A stretch of 64,000 nucleotides of DNA from Curvularia sp. ZM96. Its lineage: Eukaryota > Ascomycota > Dothideomycetes > Pleosporales > Pleosporaceae. The notes under the pieces are model-generated. The model saw only the letters and a list, made by a program, of their open reading frames with translations, did no database searches and was not told the DNA's origin. Shown one piece after another: positions 11,747 to 22,547 of the stretch (within the stretch, counting starts at the first letter, position 1; each line of letters opens with the position of its first letter). The translations under genes were made by a program, and so were the position numbers. The stretch lies in the NCBI GenBank assembly GCA_022457065.1, contig JAJGBQ010000002.1, positions 3,348,001-3,412,000 of the forward strand. The letters run 5' to 3'.

Positions 11747-13279
11747 ATGGCTTCGCGCAATTCCACGCCGTCACGGTCGCGCGCTTCTTCCAACACTTCT
11801 TCGTCTGGCGACGCCACCATGATGAATCCATCACCCTCCCCAAGCCGCCCGGCACGCCTCCGCAACCCTTCGCATAGCGCCTTCCCCACTCCTACACCAC
11901 CACACTCGCACAACCACAACGCCCAGCCCGATCCATCCTTCTCGCTCCTCTTGTCGCTCCCCAGAGAGTTGCGCGACCGCGTCTATGTATTTGCCCTCGT
12001 CTCCGAGTTGCCCTTCTGGTGGCCTGGCAAATCGCCCGAATTAGAGCGGAGCGACCGCGACAATGTGGGCGTCGGTCTTCTCCGTACCAGCAAGCAAGTG
12101 TACAGAGAATGCGTGGATATACTGTACTCGCAGAACAAATTTGTCTTCACACACCCAAGCGATTGTAACATGTTCCGCGTGATCACATCTCCCGCCTCCG
12201 TCAACATAGCGAGCGTTTATTTTCGCATCAGACAGAAAGACTTGAAGCTGTGGACCACATACCTGGGGAGTAAGCAACCAGAGAGGAGCCTGAAAAGCGA
12301 CCTTCCCAAGCTGAAGAGTCTATGGGTATTTTTGAGGTGTGGGGCAATGGGGCTGCCCGCTGCGTTTGGGACCTTACAAGCGGGGCCTGCTGGTCTATTG
12401 GGAGGGCTGGGGGGACAGGTCCAGGCTGTTCAAAACGCTCTTGGACAGCAGATGCATGCCCCTCAGCAGCAGGTCCAGAGCCTGACACAAGTCATGGCTA
12501 ACACCGGCGCACAAGTCGTTGGAGGAGGAGGGAACCATGCCCAACCAGGAGGGCAGCTTCCACCGCCTCCACCGCCAGCACCACCAATACCCTTCTTGCA
12601 GTTCGCCCAAGGAGCTTTGGCGCTTGGCGCGCATCACCAGGCGCATCAAACTCAGCATCTCCCAGCAAATACAGCACCGCATGCACACGGCCAGCCGAAC
12701 CACCCGTTGAACCCAAATCTACTGGCTCAACAATATCTCCATCATGCGCAGATGCACCAGCAGCCCAATGGCCCTCCACTCCCACTGCTACAATCCCAAC
12801 AACACCTTGGACCCATGGGAAATTCCCAAGCCCGGCAGGCCACGGGCGCCACAAGCCGACATGATCCACACGCTCTGTTCTCAACCTTTCTCCGCTTCGA
12901 GCGAGAGCTAGGCCTTGAGTCACTCTGTTTGATTCTGCGGGACACCCTTTATTCGCAGCCTTCCACATCCTTGAACTTTGACTCGTCCTCCAGCAGCAAA
13001 TCATCGTCTGTAGCGGGGAGCCCTCCTACATTGCCCAGCATCAAACCCCGCCCCGAGGTCAAGATAGTGTGCATCATCCACCTCCCGCGTAGAATCCTAG
13101 AGCGGCTAGTTGCACTTCATTCAGATGAACTTAGTGTCGACGTAAACACCCAGGACGCGCGGACAAGATTTAGAAAAATGCATGGCATAGAGGTTAGTTT
13201 GGAGCTAAACGGATGCCCTCCGATACGTTCAGAGCAAGATGCGGCAGACCATGATGATGCGTTTGCGCACGACCACTAA
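11747..13279 (+). CDS. Fungal F-box-like/DUF7730-type protein with low-complexity insert
   Basis: Single exon, 510 aa. A Ser/Pro-rich leader of about 65 residues precedes the motif LLSLPRELRDRVYVFAL, which many uncharacterised fungal proteins carry in an F-box-like position, followed by VGLLRTSKQVYRECVDILYSQ and a beta segment ending NKFVF. This N-terminal signature is typical of the large fungal family often annotated as DUF7730 or F-box-like. The centre (about 205-370) is a long Gln/Pro/His/Ala-rich linker with poly-Pro and HAQ runs. The C-terminal part returns to folded sequence (FLRFERELGLESLCLIL, VKIVCIIHLPRRILERL), so the low-complexity block seems inserted into one domain. Function unknown; a role in ubiquitin-ligase substrate choice is only possible. 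Confidence 0.72.
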   Translation: MASRNSTPSRSRASSNTSSSGDATMMNPSPSPSRPARLRNPSHSAFPTPTPPHSHNHNAQPDPSFSLLLSLPRELRDRVYVFALVSELPFWWPGKSPELERSDRDNVGVGLLRTSKQVYRECVDILYSQNKFVFTHPSDCNMFRVITSPASVNIASVYFRIRQKDLKLWTTYLGSKQPERSLKSDLPKLKSLWVFLRCGAMGLPAAFGTLQAGPAGLLGGLGGQVQAVQNALGQQMHAPQQQVQSLTQVMANTGAQVVGGGGNHAQPGGQLPPPPPPAPPIPFLQFAQGALALGAHHQAHQTQHLPANTAPHAHGQPNHPLNPNLLAQQYLHHAQMHQQPNGPPLPLLQSQQHLGPMGNSQARQATGATSRHDPHALFSTFLRFERELGLESLCLILRDTLYSQPSTSLNFDSSSSSKSSSVAGSPPTLPSIKPRPEVKIVCIIHLPRRILERLVALHSDELSVDVNTQDARTRFRKMHGIEVSLELNGCPPIRSEQDAADHDDAFAHDH

Positions 13280-13595
13280 GAACGCGGCATGCTTTGAGAC
13301 TGCCAAGTAGTGATGATTTTTGATTTCATCCCAATTTCGTATGTTGTGTTATGTGTAGATGCTCTCAAGTTGTAATGCAGGATACCCATGAGAAGGCGCG
13401 GATCTTTCTCAAGAACAGAATGGATTTTAGTTTCATACATACGTGAAAGGAGATGCCGCCCTCGCTCACTGTCACGCTCACTTCCGTTTGCATGTCGTTT
13501 GTACCAGCTGTGCTAGTCCCTGCACTTCTACAGCGACCTGTGAAATCCTTCCAACTCAATCGTCAACTCAACCATCTATCGAGCTCACTCAACAA
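13280..13595. other. Intergenic, 0.3 kb
   Basis: 3' flank of one gene and presumed promoter of the next. The reading frame of the next gene stays open upstream to an ATG at 13443, so a longer N-terminus is possible. Confidence 0.45.
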
Positions 13596-14391
13596 ATGGA
13601 CTATACCAATCCATTTCTAACCTTTGCTCATGAACTTGGACAGCACGGGCCGACTGCGAGCAGCTCGAACAGTCCATACAACGGATGTGACCAGGTCACG
13701 ATCACGCCTTGCTTCACTACCAGCATCGGCGGGTACACCCAAACCAGTCAATTCCACCTCCTCACCTGCGGCCATATTGTCTTAGTTGACAACCCTGATC
13801 GCCGCTGCAGCCAAAGCTGCCATCACGCATCGGAGCAGTCTACAGTGCAACCTTTCAGCTCAGCCCGAGAACCTCGTTTGAGGTATGTATCGCAATCGCA
13901 TACACTTCTTTTTACAACTAACGTACCACTCTCACAGACACGACACAGCCGCGCCCACCTTCCCTTTTCCTACCAGAACCCAGGATCAAGAGGCACTCTA
14001 TTGCGCGGTGTGCAGAGGTATCCCCTATGACAGCTACCGCACCCTGTTCCCGTTGCCAAAGGCAGAACATGGCTTTCAAAACAATACACCATTCTTCCGC
14101 CGCTGTGTGTCTCTCACCCGCGCCCTCATCGCGAGTACAATGGCACTTCCCCTACAGGCAGTGGAGTCACTGCTGTGTCCTATATTCGAGATTGCAGGAG
14201 ATACGCCGCACGAGTTGAGCTGTGGACATCGTATTTGGTGCCCTACTGAGCGGCCTTGTGGATGGAATTGTAAGCCGAGATGTTATCTACGCTACGGGGG
14301 AGACAGGAATCCTGATGTTCTGTTTTGTGAAGAGTGTGTACAAAGAGCTGAGCTGGTTTATCAGAGATACGATAGGTTGAGGCGGGGGTAA
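13596..14391 (+). CDS. Cys/His-rich small protein with two CGH modules
   Basis: Two exons, 13596-13882 and 13938-14391, with a 55-nt intron (GTATGT..CACAG), give 246 aa. The N-terminal module reads LLTCGH, then a Cys, then C-HHAS, and ends in a YCAVC pair. The C-terminal module repeats the plan: LSCGH, Cys, Cys, Cys and finally FCEEC. The order CGH..C..C..CxxC is what a small zinc-binding fold would show, but it is not a standard RING or C2H2 spacing. The protein encoded at 21726-22547 has the same module once, with the matching sequence LACGH..C-HHAS..YCDAC. I therefore call it one member of an unnamed fungal zinc-binding family with an internal duplication. I chose the ATG at 13596 because it starts just before the first conserved segment. 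Function unknown. Confidence 0.7.
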
Positions 14392-14649
14392 GATGGAGGG
14401 TTTGGTCTTTATTTACGTAGGGTATGAGGTCAGACAGTGGCGTTTGTCTTGGGGTAGGTCGCGTCAAGGCGATACCAGCGTACTTGGTTCGCTCACGGCA
14501 TTGAGAGCGTGTGTTTATGGAATGCTGTCGCCATGTAATAGGTGACAAAACACAGAAGCTGAAATATTTCAGAGACTATGTTCATTGTCTTAGTGGTGAT
14601 TCAGCAAAGGTCGTGGTGAGTGTCGACTCACATTCACTTTAGCACTGAC

Positions 14650-16077
14650 ATGTCTCACCTCTCACCTATAACTTCAGTGCTCTACCGTAGCCCATCATTA
14701 TCGTATCAACAAGCACAACTCAACCTCAATAACAACGGATCTACCTGCTCTGCTCAAGATCATCTCCGCAAGATAGGTACCTCGGCCCCGATGACGAAAC
14801 AAAGGAGCGCCACTCCTCAGGGCTCGTCGCAAAAACGGGACAAACGCAGCGTCTCCAAAAGCAGGACTTTCAAGTCAGAGACACCAGCACCTCAAACCGA
14901 GAAGAACGGATCGATAACAAAGTTGAAGCTCAAGCTTAGGCTTTTCAACAGCGTTGTAGAAGAGGCAGATCCAGATCCGGCTGTTGATCACCGCCCAACA
15001 TGTAGCACGTTGCCGCCGCCTGTCGCGCCCCGGAATGAACGATCGGTTTATAAGCCGCAGCAAGCAGACGTTGTAGATGACAATGAACATGAAGACATGA
15101 TGGATATCGATGAAGGTCAAGAGTGGCCATCATCGGCCACACTCCCGGGACAATCTCCGGCCTCCGAAGATGGCAGCTTCAAGCCAATCCAGGAGGTCTA
15201 CGCTATATTGGATAATCTCCAGCGTACCGACAAGATTAAACTCGGCCTTCCCAGTCTCAGCCACGCCGCCAACTTAAACAACAACCAGTTCTACAGCGCC
15301 CAGATGCTGACTCACCTCTACATCACATGCTACCAGCGCCAGCTGTGGAATTTGTGCGACATGATTGCTGATACATGGATCCGGGCATTTCACGCCCGCC
15401 GTAAGAAGAGCCAGATGGCACCCGAGCACCTGGTCTGGCGGCGAAACAAAGCATTGGAGGAGCGAAAGCGCAAGGCCTACGAAGTATGGCGTACAGAGGG
15501 CCGCTTTGTGCCATCTGAGTTTGACCAAGAACCACTATACTACGGTCTCGACGTCAGTGACCCCGATCTAGCTCCCGACGTGACCGACATGCACATCAAC
15601 CTGCTCAACACGCTGTACGATCATACAAAGCCAGACAGTGGTGCGCGCTTGCTATGGGCGGATGCACTGGCGCTTGCTGGTGACCACACAGAGAAAAGCT
15701 TCGACGCGGCGCAGAAGCGCGGCTTGCACTTGCACCAGGACCTGCTGTTCAATATCCTGCAAACTAGTTTGCGCGTAGTCAGGCGCAACCTAACGCTGAA
15801 AATCGAAGAGAGCACTGAAGGAGCCTGGTGTAAACGTTATCACGAGCATGCGAAGCATGGGCTGCCGTGCTATCGGGAGGTCGCGGCGAAGAGCAAAGAA
15901 GAGGGCGGTGATGGGCAGATCCAGGTAGGCGAGGAAGAGTATCACGCGTTCATGCAACAGGCGAGCAGAGAGAAAGCGCAGCGTACTCTGTGGCTTGAAG
16001 AGGAGAAGAGGCGTGCTACGAAGCATGTTAGCTTTGGAGACGATCCGGGTACTGATACTGAATCGGAGGCGGAATAA
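14650..16077 (+). CDS. Unknown 475-aa protein, lineage-restricted
   Basis: Single exon. No family recognised. The first ~170 residues are disordered and basic with many Ser, Thr and Pro (for example KRDKRSVSKSRTFKS), then an acidic patch DDNEHEDMMDIDEGQE. From about residue 190 the sequence looks folded and helical: a tract around TDKIKLGLPSLSHAANLNN, then YITCYQRQLWNLCDMIADTW, and a later block rich in Leu and Ala (LLWADALALAGDHTEKSF). The tail is charged and ends with acidic residues. The frame is open upstream to a GTG at 14620, but the first ATG is 14650. A disordered basic head followed by a helical body suggests a nuclear scaffold, but this is only an impression. Confidence 0.6.
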   Translation: MSHLSPITSVLYRSPSLSYQQAQLNLNNNGSTCSAQDHLRKIGTSAPMTKQRSATPQGSSQKRDKRSVSKSRTFKSETPAPQTEKNGSITKLKLKLRLFNSVVEEADPDPAVDHRPTCSTLPPPVAPRNERSVYKPQQADVVDDNEHEDMMDIDEGQEWPSSATLPGQSPASEDGSFKPIQEVYAILDNLQRTDKIKLGLPSLSHAANLNNNQFYSAQMLTHLYITCYQRQLWNLCDMIADTWIRAFHARRKKSQMAPEHLVWRRNKALEERKRKAYEVWRTEGRFVPSEFDQEPLYYGLDVSDPDLAPDVTDMHINLLNTLYDHTKPDSGARLLWADALALAGDHTEKSFDAAQKRGLHLHQDLLFNILQTSLRVVRRNLTLKIEESTEGAWCKRYHEHAKHGLPCYREVAAKSKEEGGDGQIQVGEEEYHAFMQQASREKAQRTLWLEEEKRRATKHVSFGDDPGTDTESEAE

Positions 16078-18155
16078 TACAGTCGGGCGACCCACTTGTC
16101 GATTGCGATTCGGCAAAGCAACTGGGAGGGTCTGTGTTTCTGGAGACAGGAAAATTTTCTATCTTTGCATGTATGGGGATGCGTAAGAGTTTTGTGCAAT
16201 TTGTCGGTTTGTGTTGTGGATAGGAATCAGTGCGCTCGGAAAAGTATCCGGGGGTGGATATCTTCTCCATCCTGGTGAGTATATAGCTAAAGACGTGATC
16301 AACAAGTATACTGAACTGAAAAGTCCGATATATGCCGTTACGATTATTATGTTGTGCGTCACTTTGTCGCTTCTCACGTACGTCCCAGGTGCCTGCCATT
16401 GCGTCACGTGCCCTCCAAACTAACCCGGCAACTGACCCAGTACGCAGCGAAGCGACATGTACGACCTCTGCTTACTGAAGCTTTGATTACGGTTACATAT
16501 AACCTATGTGAACAACAGTACATACCAATGTGCTCTCCATCTCTGCCGGGTTTACCGTTTACCCAAGATCCCTTGGTCAACGAGTTCCAATGCCACGAGG
16601 AGACCCTTCAGGCGTTCCATGCAACTGCATTCCCCCTCGTAAACCGGTAAAATTCCTTGACTCACGCGGACCTGAGTTGGGCCGCGTCCAAGACGTATAA
16701 ATGGGGCTTCCCCAGCATTGGCGTCTTGGACATTACCCACCTAGTCATGTAGTATACCCACCACTACTGCCCACCACGATAAGGCCTGTTTGTCAGCACC
16801 GTTCAACCCAAGCACCGGGCTCTCAACAAGAAACGTATTCGGTATTCATTCCTCGGGACATGGCGTGATGAGTGCCGGACTGCACCTCGTTAATGCAGAC
16901 ATCATGGTATTGCTGGAAGGAATCGGAGTCGTATCGTAACAAAAGCAAGAGGAGGACCAATTGCCCACGATATCCGCCATCAGCCGTCGTGTTCGGGGTG
17001 TTTAGTTTTCGAGCCGCGGCCGCAAAGCTGAAAACTCCGACATAGGGCGACCAGACATCATCAGCATTAATCAAAACGGAACGAGGTTGCCGTAGGAAAT
17101 TGACGTAGCAATGATCTAACCATACCATGGAGAGCGCAGCGTCGACTATACTGGAGAAGAGGTCCAAATTTTTGGTGGGTGCATGATGAGCTTGAGTTTT
17201 CATCAAGCCTTGATCGTACCCATTTTCTTCCTGTGTAGGAAGGAAGGTAGAAGCGCTTGCGGTCACACCGATGCGCCAGTGGAGCCTCAATCAGCCAAGC
17301 AGAAAAATCCGGGCATACTTCTTCTTTTACCCAGGCCGTCTACTACCCTGCATGGAGACGGAGTGCGGAGCTTTGCGGAGAAGCAGCAGCAGCAGCGGGT
17401 CGGCTTTGGAGGCTCTACCAGCATGACGGTCGCACCAGATGGTCCAGCCAGAACGCTTGATATTGCCAAGCTTTGTACTAGCGAGTCATGGATTGCCGTT
17501 AATGGTACGATGGAAGATTCTTGACATGCTTGTCGGGTAGCGGACATTCCCAGTCGGTTGCCACCTTGCACAAATCCTTGCGAGCTGACAGATGCCGCCC
17601 GCTTGTACCAGTAACTTGTCATTGTCATCCGGCCAGGAACTCTGGAGAACAACATGTGGCTTCCATGCCGATCACTTCGCGTTCGCCAGCTATCCCATCA
17701 ATATTCCCAGGGCACACCTAGTCCGCGGTCGAAACTACTCCACAACCCTCAACAAGCAAAGCACTCGCAGGTCGGCATATGAGTTCAAAAGAGCTAAGCA
17801 ACTAGCGCTCCGAAGGATTTGGAGCCGCATCGCTTCACACCACACCGCCGCCACCGGGGCTTGTCCGTGAGCTTAATTTTCAAACGCCGAAGTTTTGCCC
17901 CGGCACCTGTTCTTCGGTGGTATTTTTACCGGCGGCTGGAGTTCGTCACGAGGCATGGTCCGAATGCGTTTCCTACATCACCCGTTCAGCCCGTTTCGTT
18001 TCGTATTTCCCAACGACATGATAGGACAGCGCGACGGCATTCTCGGCCGTTACTAGGAACTGCAGCCAGTATCCTGCTAGACTGACGAAAATGTGGGAGG
18101 CGGGATGGTTTGGGGTTGATGCGGGGTTCCCGGAGCACGGGGGCGCTGATGCCAA
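16078..18155. other. Gene-poor interval before a palindromic element
   Basis: No convincing gene in 2.1 kb. It holds a nested inverted repeat at 16687-16730. Open frames overlap one another on both strands and show no domain. Confidence 0.5.
16687..16730. repeat. Nested inverted repeat
   Basis: The 9-nt arm TCCAAGACG (16687-16695) is matched by its exact reverse complement at 16722-16730. Inside lies a second inverted repeat, GGGG CTT CCCC, at 16703-16713. Together they could fold as a stem with an inner hairpin. Confidence 0.7.
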
Positions 18156-18992
18156 TACTGTAGGTGGTCAGTGCATGCAACAGGTCACCCAATGCAACAC
18201 CCCGCTTAGAATGCGCGCCCACCAAAAAATGAAGCTGTAGAGCACCACACAAAAGCTATTATCGCGAGATTTTTTAGTGAATTAGTCTATATAGTCTGAA
18301 TAATAGTTCTATCTACTTAGATCTCTTTAAAGGCTTGTTGTGGTAGTTGCGCATGGTGGTTTTGTGGTGGTTTTGGTGGGTGGCTGCGCAGGGCAGCAGT
18401 GCAGATTCAGCACCACTTTGACTGCCTGCATCACCACCACCACGCAATTTTTTTAACTTCTGACTAGATAAAGCTTTTCTCCTAGACGTATTCTATCTAT
18501 CTTGAGATTTTTTTGGTGTTGCAGCGGCGCGATGGCGAGATCTTTGCAAAGAAGCAAATTACCCCTCTTGACTCCGCTAACTTTTTAGATTTCTTGCGAC
18601 AAAACTGCTCTATCTACCGCTTTTTCTACTCAAACTTGAATTTCGCAACGCACGACTGCTGCGATTCTAAGAAAACCTCAAAATATATAGATTGCTACTA
18701 TGAGAATAGCTCTATTAAGTCAAAAGTTAAAAAGATTGCGTGGTGGTGGTGATGCGGGCAGTCAAAGTGGTGCTGTATCTCACAACCGGGTGCTACAAAA
18801 CTACTATGCGCAGCTACCACAACAGACTACAAAAGAAATCTGAGTAGATAGAAATATTATTCAGACTATCTAGATTAATCTACTAAAAAATCTCGCGATA
18901 ATAGCTTTTGTGTGGCGTTCTGCAGCCTCGTTTTGGTGGGCTGCCGTGTGTTGCATTGGGTGACCTGTTGCACGCACTGACCGCTTACAGTA
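18156..18992. mobile_element. 837-bp palindromic non-autonomous DNA transposon (foldback/MITE-like)
   Basis: The left end reads TACTGTAGGTGGTCAGTG and the right end, reverse-complemented, TACTGTAAGCGGTCAGTG. The match continues inwards for over 160 nt with few differences (for example the shared ACAAAAGCTATTATCGCGAG, left at about 18250, right near 18905) and, after a short unmatched insertion on the left, resumes at CAGCACCACTTTGACTGCC and the ACCACCACCACGCAAT block. Nearly the whole element is thus one imperfect palindrome centred near 18575. TA at both outer ends is compatible with a TA target-site duplication. No transposase is encoded; the internal frame 18513-18752 shows no domain. The ends match no family that I can name with confidence. 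Confidence 0.88.
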
Positions 18993-19574
18993 GCTGACTC
19001 GGTGCTTGGCCCGGCGCGAAGCTCCACAAGGCACACCAACAAGGAAGCTTTCTCCACTCAAGCATCGATCAGCCCTTTCAGTGCTTCTGGGCATGTAACC
19101 TACTGCACAACGGGCCACGCGATAGGTCGTAGTCTGGCCGCCTGGGCGCTTTTGCTCAGTTGATGAGCGGCCTGATTACCACATGAAGCCAAGTTGCAAC
19201 GCCCGCAAAGGTCGGCAACGTGGTCAGCCTATCGAACGTTGACAAAAGAGAATGAGAAAGTTGGGAAGGTCATCCGGTAACCCTCCCGTCGGGCGAGAAA
19301 GCCCCCTGGCAATGCTCCAATGCGGAGTTTTACGGGGTCGAGTACTGGTACGAGCGTTCTCTGGGGTCTATCAAGGATAGCGTGGTATGACAGCTTGACG
19401 GTGCATCTCCGCATGTCGTACCCCACCATTACATTTTGCATATAAGAGTCGGACCTGTCTATCTGGGGTTCGAGTCTGTACTGCCTTTCCTCGCTGCCGG
19501 ACAGACCCAGGTATCGCAGCTCGAGAGTTATCAATCACCAATATCACACGAGCAATTGCCAAACCTTGCCCAGC
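18993..19574. other. Intergenic: promoter side of MFS transporter gene
   Basis: Ordinary sequence between the palindromic element and the transporter start. The transposon lies about 580 bp upstream of the ATG and could influence its expression. No gene recognised. Confidence 0.5.
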
Positions 19575-21347
19575 ATGATCAACATCTGGCGCGAGAACCT
19601 CAAGGAAACTCCCAAGGAGAGCCTTAACTGGCGTCTCTGGTATGGAGTGTTTGGTAAGAAATCTGTTTCGTCTTGACAGTTGTATCAGAGCTGACAGGAC
19701 CACAGTCTTCGGACTCATGGGTGCCGCCCGTGGTATCGACGAAGGTTTGATTGGTACAACAGCCGAACTCGAACCCTTCCGCCGAAAGTTTGGTCTCGAC
19801 GACCCTACCAAAAGCAAGCATGAGGAGGCAGAGCTCTTGTCCAACATCACCTCGATGGTGCAGATGGGATCCATCTTGGGAGCCCTGATTGCCTTCGTCA
19901 TCACTGACAGGATCGGCCGTATTTGGGCCACACGCCAACTCTGTCTCATCTGGGTCATTGGTATCACCATTTTCCTCACCAGCTCCCTGACTGGATCTGT
20001 CGGCCAGATCTTTGCTGGAAGGTTCATTGCTGGTGTTGGTATCGGTCAGACTACCGTTGTTGCTCCTACCTACCTTGCCGAGACAGCACCAAGGGCTATT
20101 CGTGGTCTTTGTGTAGGCGCGTTCGCTGGTGCTGTGTACCTTGGTATCATGCTTGCCTACTTTGCTTCATGGGGCTCGTCTATCCATATCTCTCCCGAGA
20201 CAGACACCCAATGGCTTGTCCCTAACAGCATGCACCTCATGTTTGCTGGTGTCATCTTCATGCTCTCTTTGTTCTGCCGCGAGAGTCCTCGTTGGTTGAT
20301 CAAGGTCGGTCGCCACGAGGAAGCTCTGGCGAACCTGTCTCTTCTTCGCAAGCTGCCCAGCGACCACCCCTATGTCACTTCCGAGGTCATGGACATCAAC
20401 GACCAGCTCAACCGTGAGCGCGAAGCTACCATGGGCACGACCTGGCTCGGACCTGTTCGTGAGCTGTTCACCAGCAAGGCCAATCTCTACCGCATTCAGC
20501 TTTCTGTCATGTCGCAACTCCTTTCGCAATGGTCTGGCGCAAACAGTATGTATTCCCTGTGTGCGAATCCACGATATTAGATTCTAACTCTCTTCAAGGC
20601 ATCACCATCTACGCGCCCCAATACTTTGCCATGATGGGCACGACCGGCCAAAGTGAGAAGCTCTTTGCAACCGCCATCTTCGGTGTCGTCAAATTCGTCA
20701 GCTCCATGATCTGTGCTTTCTTCCTGATCGACTTCATCGGCCGCAAGCGTGCCCTCGGTACTGGTATCACGCTGCAGCTCGTATCCATGCTGTACATGGC
20801 CATCTTCCTGCTCATGGACACCGACATTGGAAAGAAGGGCGCTGTGCAAAGCGCGAGCGACAAGCACGCTGCCATGGGCGCCATTGTCATGGTCTACTTC
20901 TCTGGTTTCGGATGGGCTCTGGGCTGGAACTCCATCCAATACTTGATCAACTCGGAGATCTACCCTCTGCGTCTGCGTGCGCTTGGTGGCTCCATCGCCA
21001 TGACCTTCCACTTTGTGAACCAGTACGGAAACTCGAAGGCTGTGCCACTCATGTTCATTTCCATGACACACGGTGGTACTATGCTTTTCTTCTCATGCGT
21101 TACTGCTCTGGGTCTCATATGGGTTTGGTTCTTCCTTCCCGAGACGTCTGGCAAGTCGCTCGAGGCGCTCGACGAGCTGTTCAATCTGCCTTGGCACCTT
21201 ATTGGCCGCAAGGGTGCGGAACTTACCAAGGGAAGCGGTGCCATGTCGGAAATCCTGGATACCGCTGGCGAGAAGGCTACCACGTATGAGATGGAGAATG
21301 CGGGCCATGTTGAGTCGCAGAACCACAGGGTTGAGCAGAAGGTGTAG
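19575..21347 (+). CDS. MFS sugar/quinate-type transporter (Sugar Porter family)
   Basis: Three exons (19575-19653, 19706-20545, 20599-21347) with introns of 52 and 53 nt give 555 aa. It starts MINIWRENL and has the Sugar Porter marks: GAARGIDEG after helix 1, DRIGRIWATR in the loop between helices 2 and 3, RFIAGVGIGQ, PTYLAETAP, a CRESPRWLIKVGR signature at the end of helix 6, QWSGANSITIYAP in helix 7, DFIGRKRALG and the closing PETSGKSLE. About 12 helices are visible. The charged C-terminal tail is cytoplasmic. The NSITIYAP pattern and lack of a signal peptide fit the group holding hexose and quinate permeases; the substrate cannot be fixed from sequence. It likely works alone, with no enzyme gene next to it. 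The junctions restore conserved sequence exactly, so the model is secure. Confidence 0.92.
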
Positions 21348-21725
21348 ACATGCACTTAAACCTCAGAGTAGCGTTTTTTCTTCAGTATTTAGTATTTGCA
21401 TATCTACCATTACCGCTGCATTGTAGTGCGCGGCTCAGGAAATGAATTCATGAATGTAACAAGGCAAAGAATCTGAACCAATAGTGTGACTGATGTATGG
21501 AATGTAACCTTGCGTCATCCTGCGTCGACGATCTCATACTTTGTGCTGTAACCTACTCCCAACCTTGCCAATCTGAACAATGTCCTTGTACACTTCTGTT
21601 TGAGGCTTCACAGGAGAGTGATGATATCCTGACTGTTCGTGTCCTCTTTGCTAGTTTCCATCGTATTCCCAGTAGCATTTTACTGGCCCGCCGTGTCTTT
21701 CATCACGTCCATGGTCTCCGCCGTC
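21348..21725. other. Intergenic between convergent genes
   Basis: 3' flanks of the transporter gene and of the Cys-rich gene, which point towards each other. Nothing else recognised. Confidence 0.5.
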
Positions 21726-22547
21726 TCAACACTCCTCATAATCATCGTCGTCTACAACAATCCTTCTCCTTTTTCGCTGCGGCGTCGCAGTCTCTGCAAC
21801 CCGCTTCCGCTTATGTGCCCCGGTCATCTTTAAGTCCTGGGAACTGGCATCATCCTCGCTTTCCAACATGTCCTCGAAGAAGTTATCACCCACCTGTGGG
21901 ACTGCAGTGTCGAAAGCATGACGCTTCTTCCTGGGCGTGTACTTGCTGTTAGCGGCTCCGTTATCCCGGCAAGGCACCGTGGCAAGCTTGAGAGCAATGT
22001 AGCATCTGCGATAGTGCAGCTCTTTGCCCAGCTTCTTGGCTTCCTTGATGCGCATCTCGGTGCGGAGTTCCTCTGTTTTATCACGTACGTTAGCAGTTAT
22101 CTTCAGTATCAAATAGCTGGGGCAAATACAATATACTTTGTTGGGGACAAAGCATCAAATTGGAACTCACGTACCTGCCTTGTTTGCGGTTGCGCCCTCG
22201 GGAATCAAAGCTTCGAACTTGGTCTCGATGCATGCGTCGCAGTAGAAGGGCTTGCCCTGAGCCGTGGTGGTTTCAATTTTGCGTTTCTTCGTACCTACGC
22301 ACTGCGCGCCCGTCACGCTAGCGTGGTGACAGTTTGGAGCGCAGGGCTCGTTGGGTGTGGCAGTGAGGACTAGGTGACCGCATGCCAGGACGTGTTCAAA
22401 AGATATAGATTTGCTAAGGCAGGGGTTGTTGGCTGCGGTTACCGTGATCTGTGGGTATATGATTGCTTCGTGGATCGACTTTGACTTGGAGGGCGTTGCT
22501 GGGCACGGCGCTGCTTTGCGTCCGCGGGGAGTGCTAGCAGATGGCAT
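21726..22547 (-). CDS. Cys/His-rich small protein with one CGH module and basic tail
   Basis: Two exons, 22547-22175 and 22072-21726, with a 102-nt intron (GTACGT..ACAG), give 239 aa. The module LACGH, then Cys, C-HHAS, then FYCDAC is the same as in the protein encoded at 13596-14391, down to the HHAS quartet. Here it occurs once. The N-terminus is basic and Pro/Ser-rich. After the module come a charged helix (ELRTEMRIKEAKKLGKELHYRR) and a tail with nuclear-localisation-like clusters (TPRKKRH, AHKRKRV, PQRKRRRI) followed by an acidic end DDDDYEEC. This points to a nuclear protein, perhaps nucleic-acid binding, though no function is known. The intron position differs from that in the paralogue. 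ATG 22547 is chosen; an in-frame ATG exists further upstream. Confidence 0.7.

Noticed and set aside
14620..14649. Extension of the 475-aa protein from a GTG
   Set aside because: Same reason; the first ATG is at 14650.
18513..18752. 79-codon frame inside the palindromic element
   Set aside because: Lies across the palindrome centre, shows no transposase motif and is simply stop-poor repeat sequence.
19460..19485. GGTTCGAGTCT as a tRNA B-box
   Set aside because: No A-box or stems around it, and it lies in the transporter promoter.
19371..20027. 218-codon antisense frame over the MFS gene
   Set aside because: Shadow of a strongly coding sense strand.
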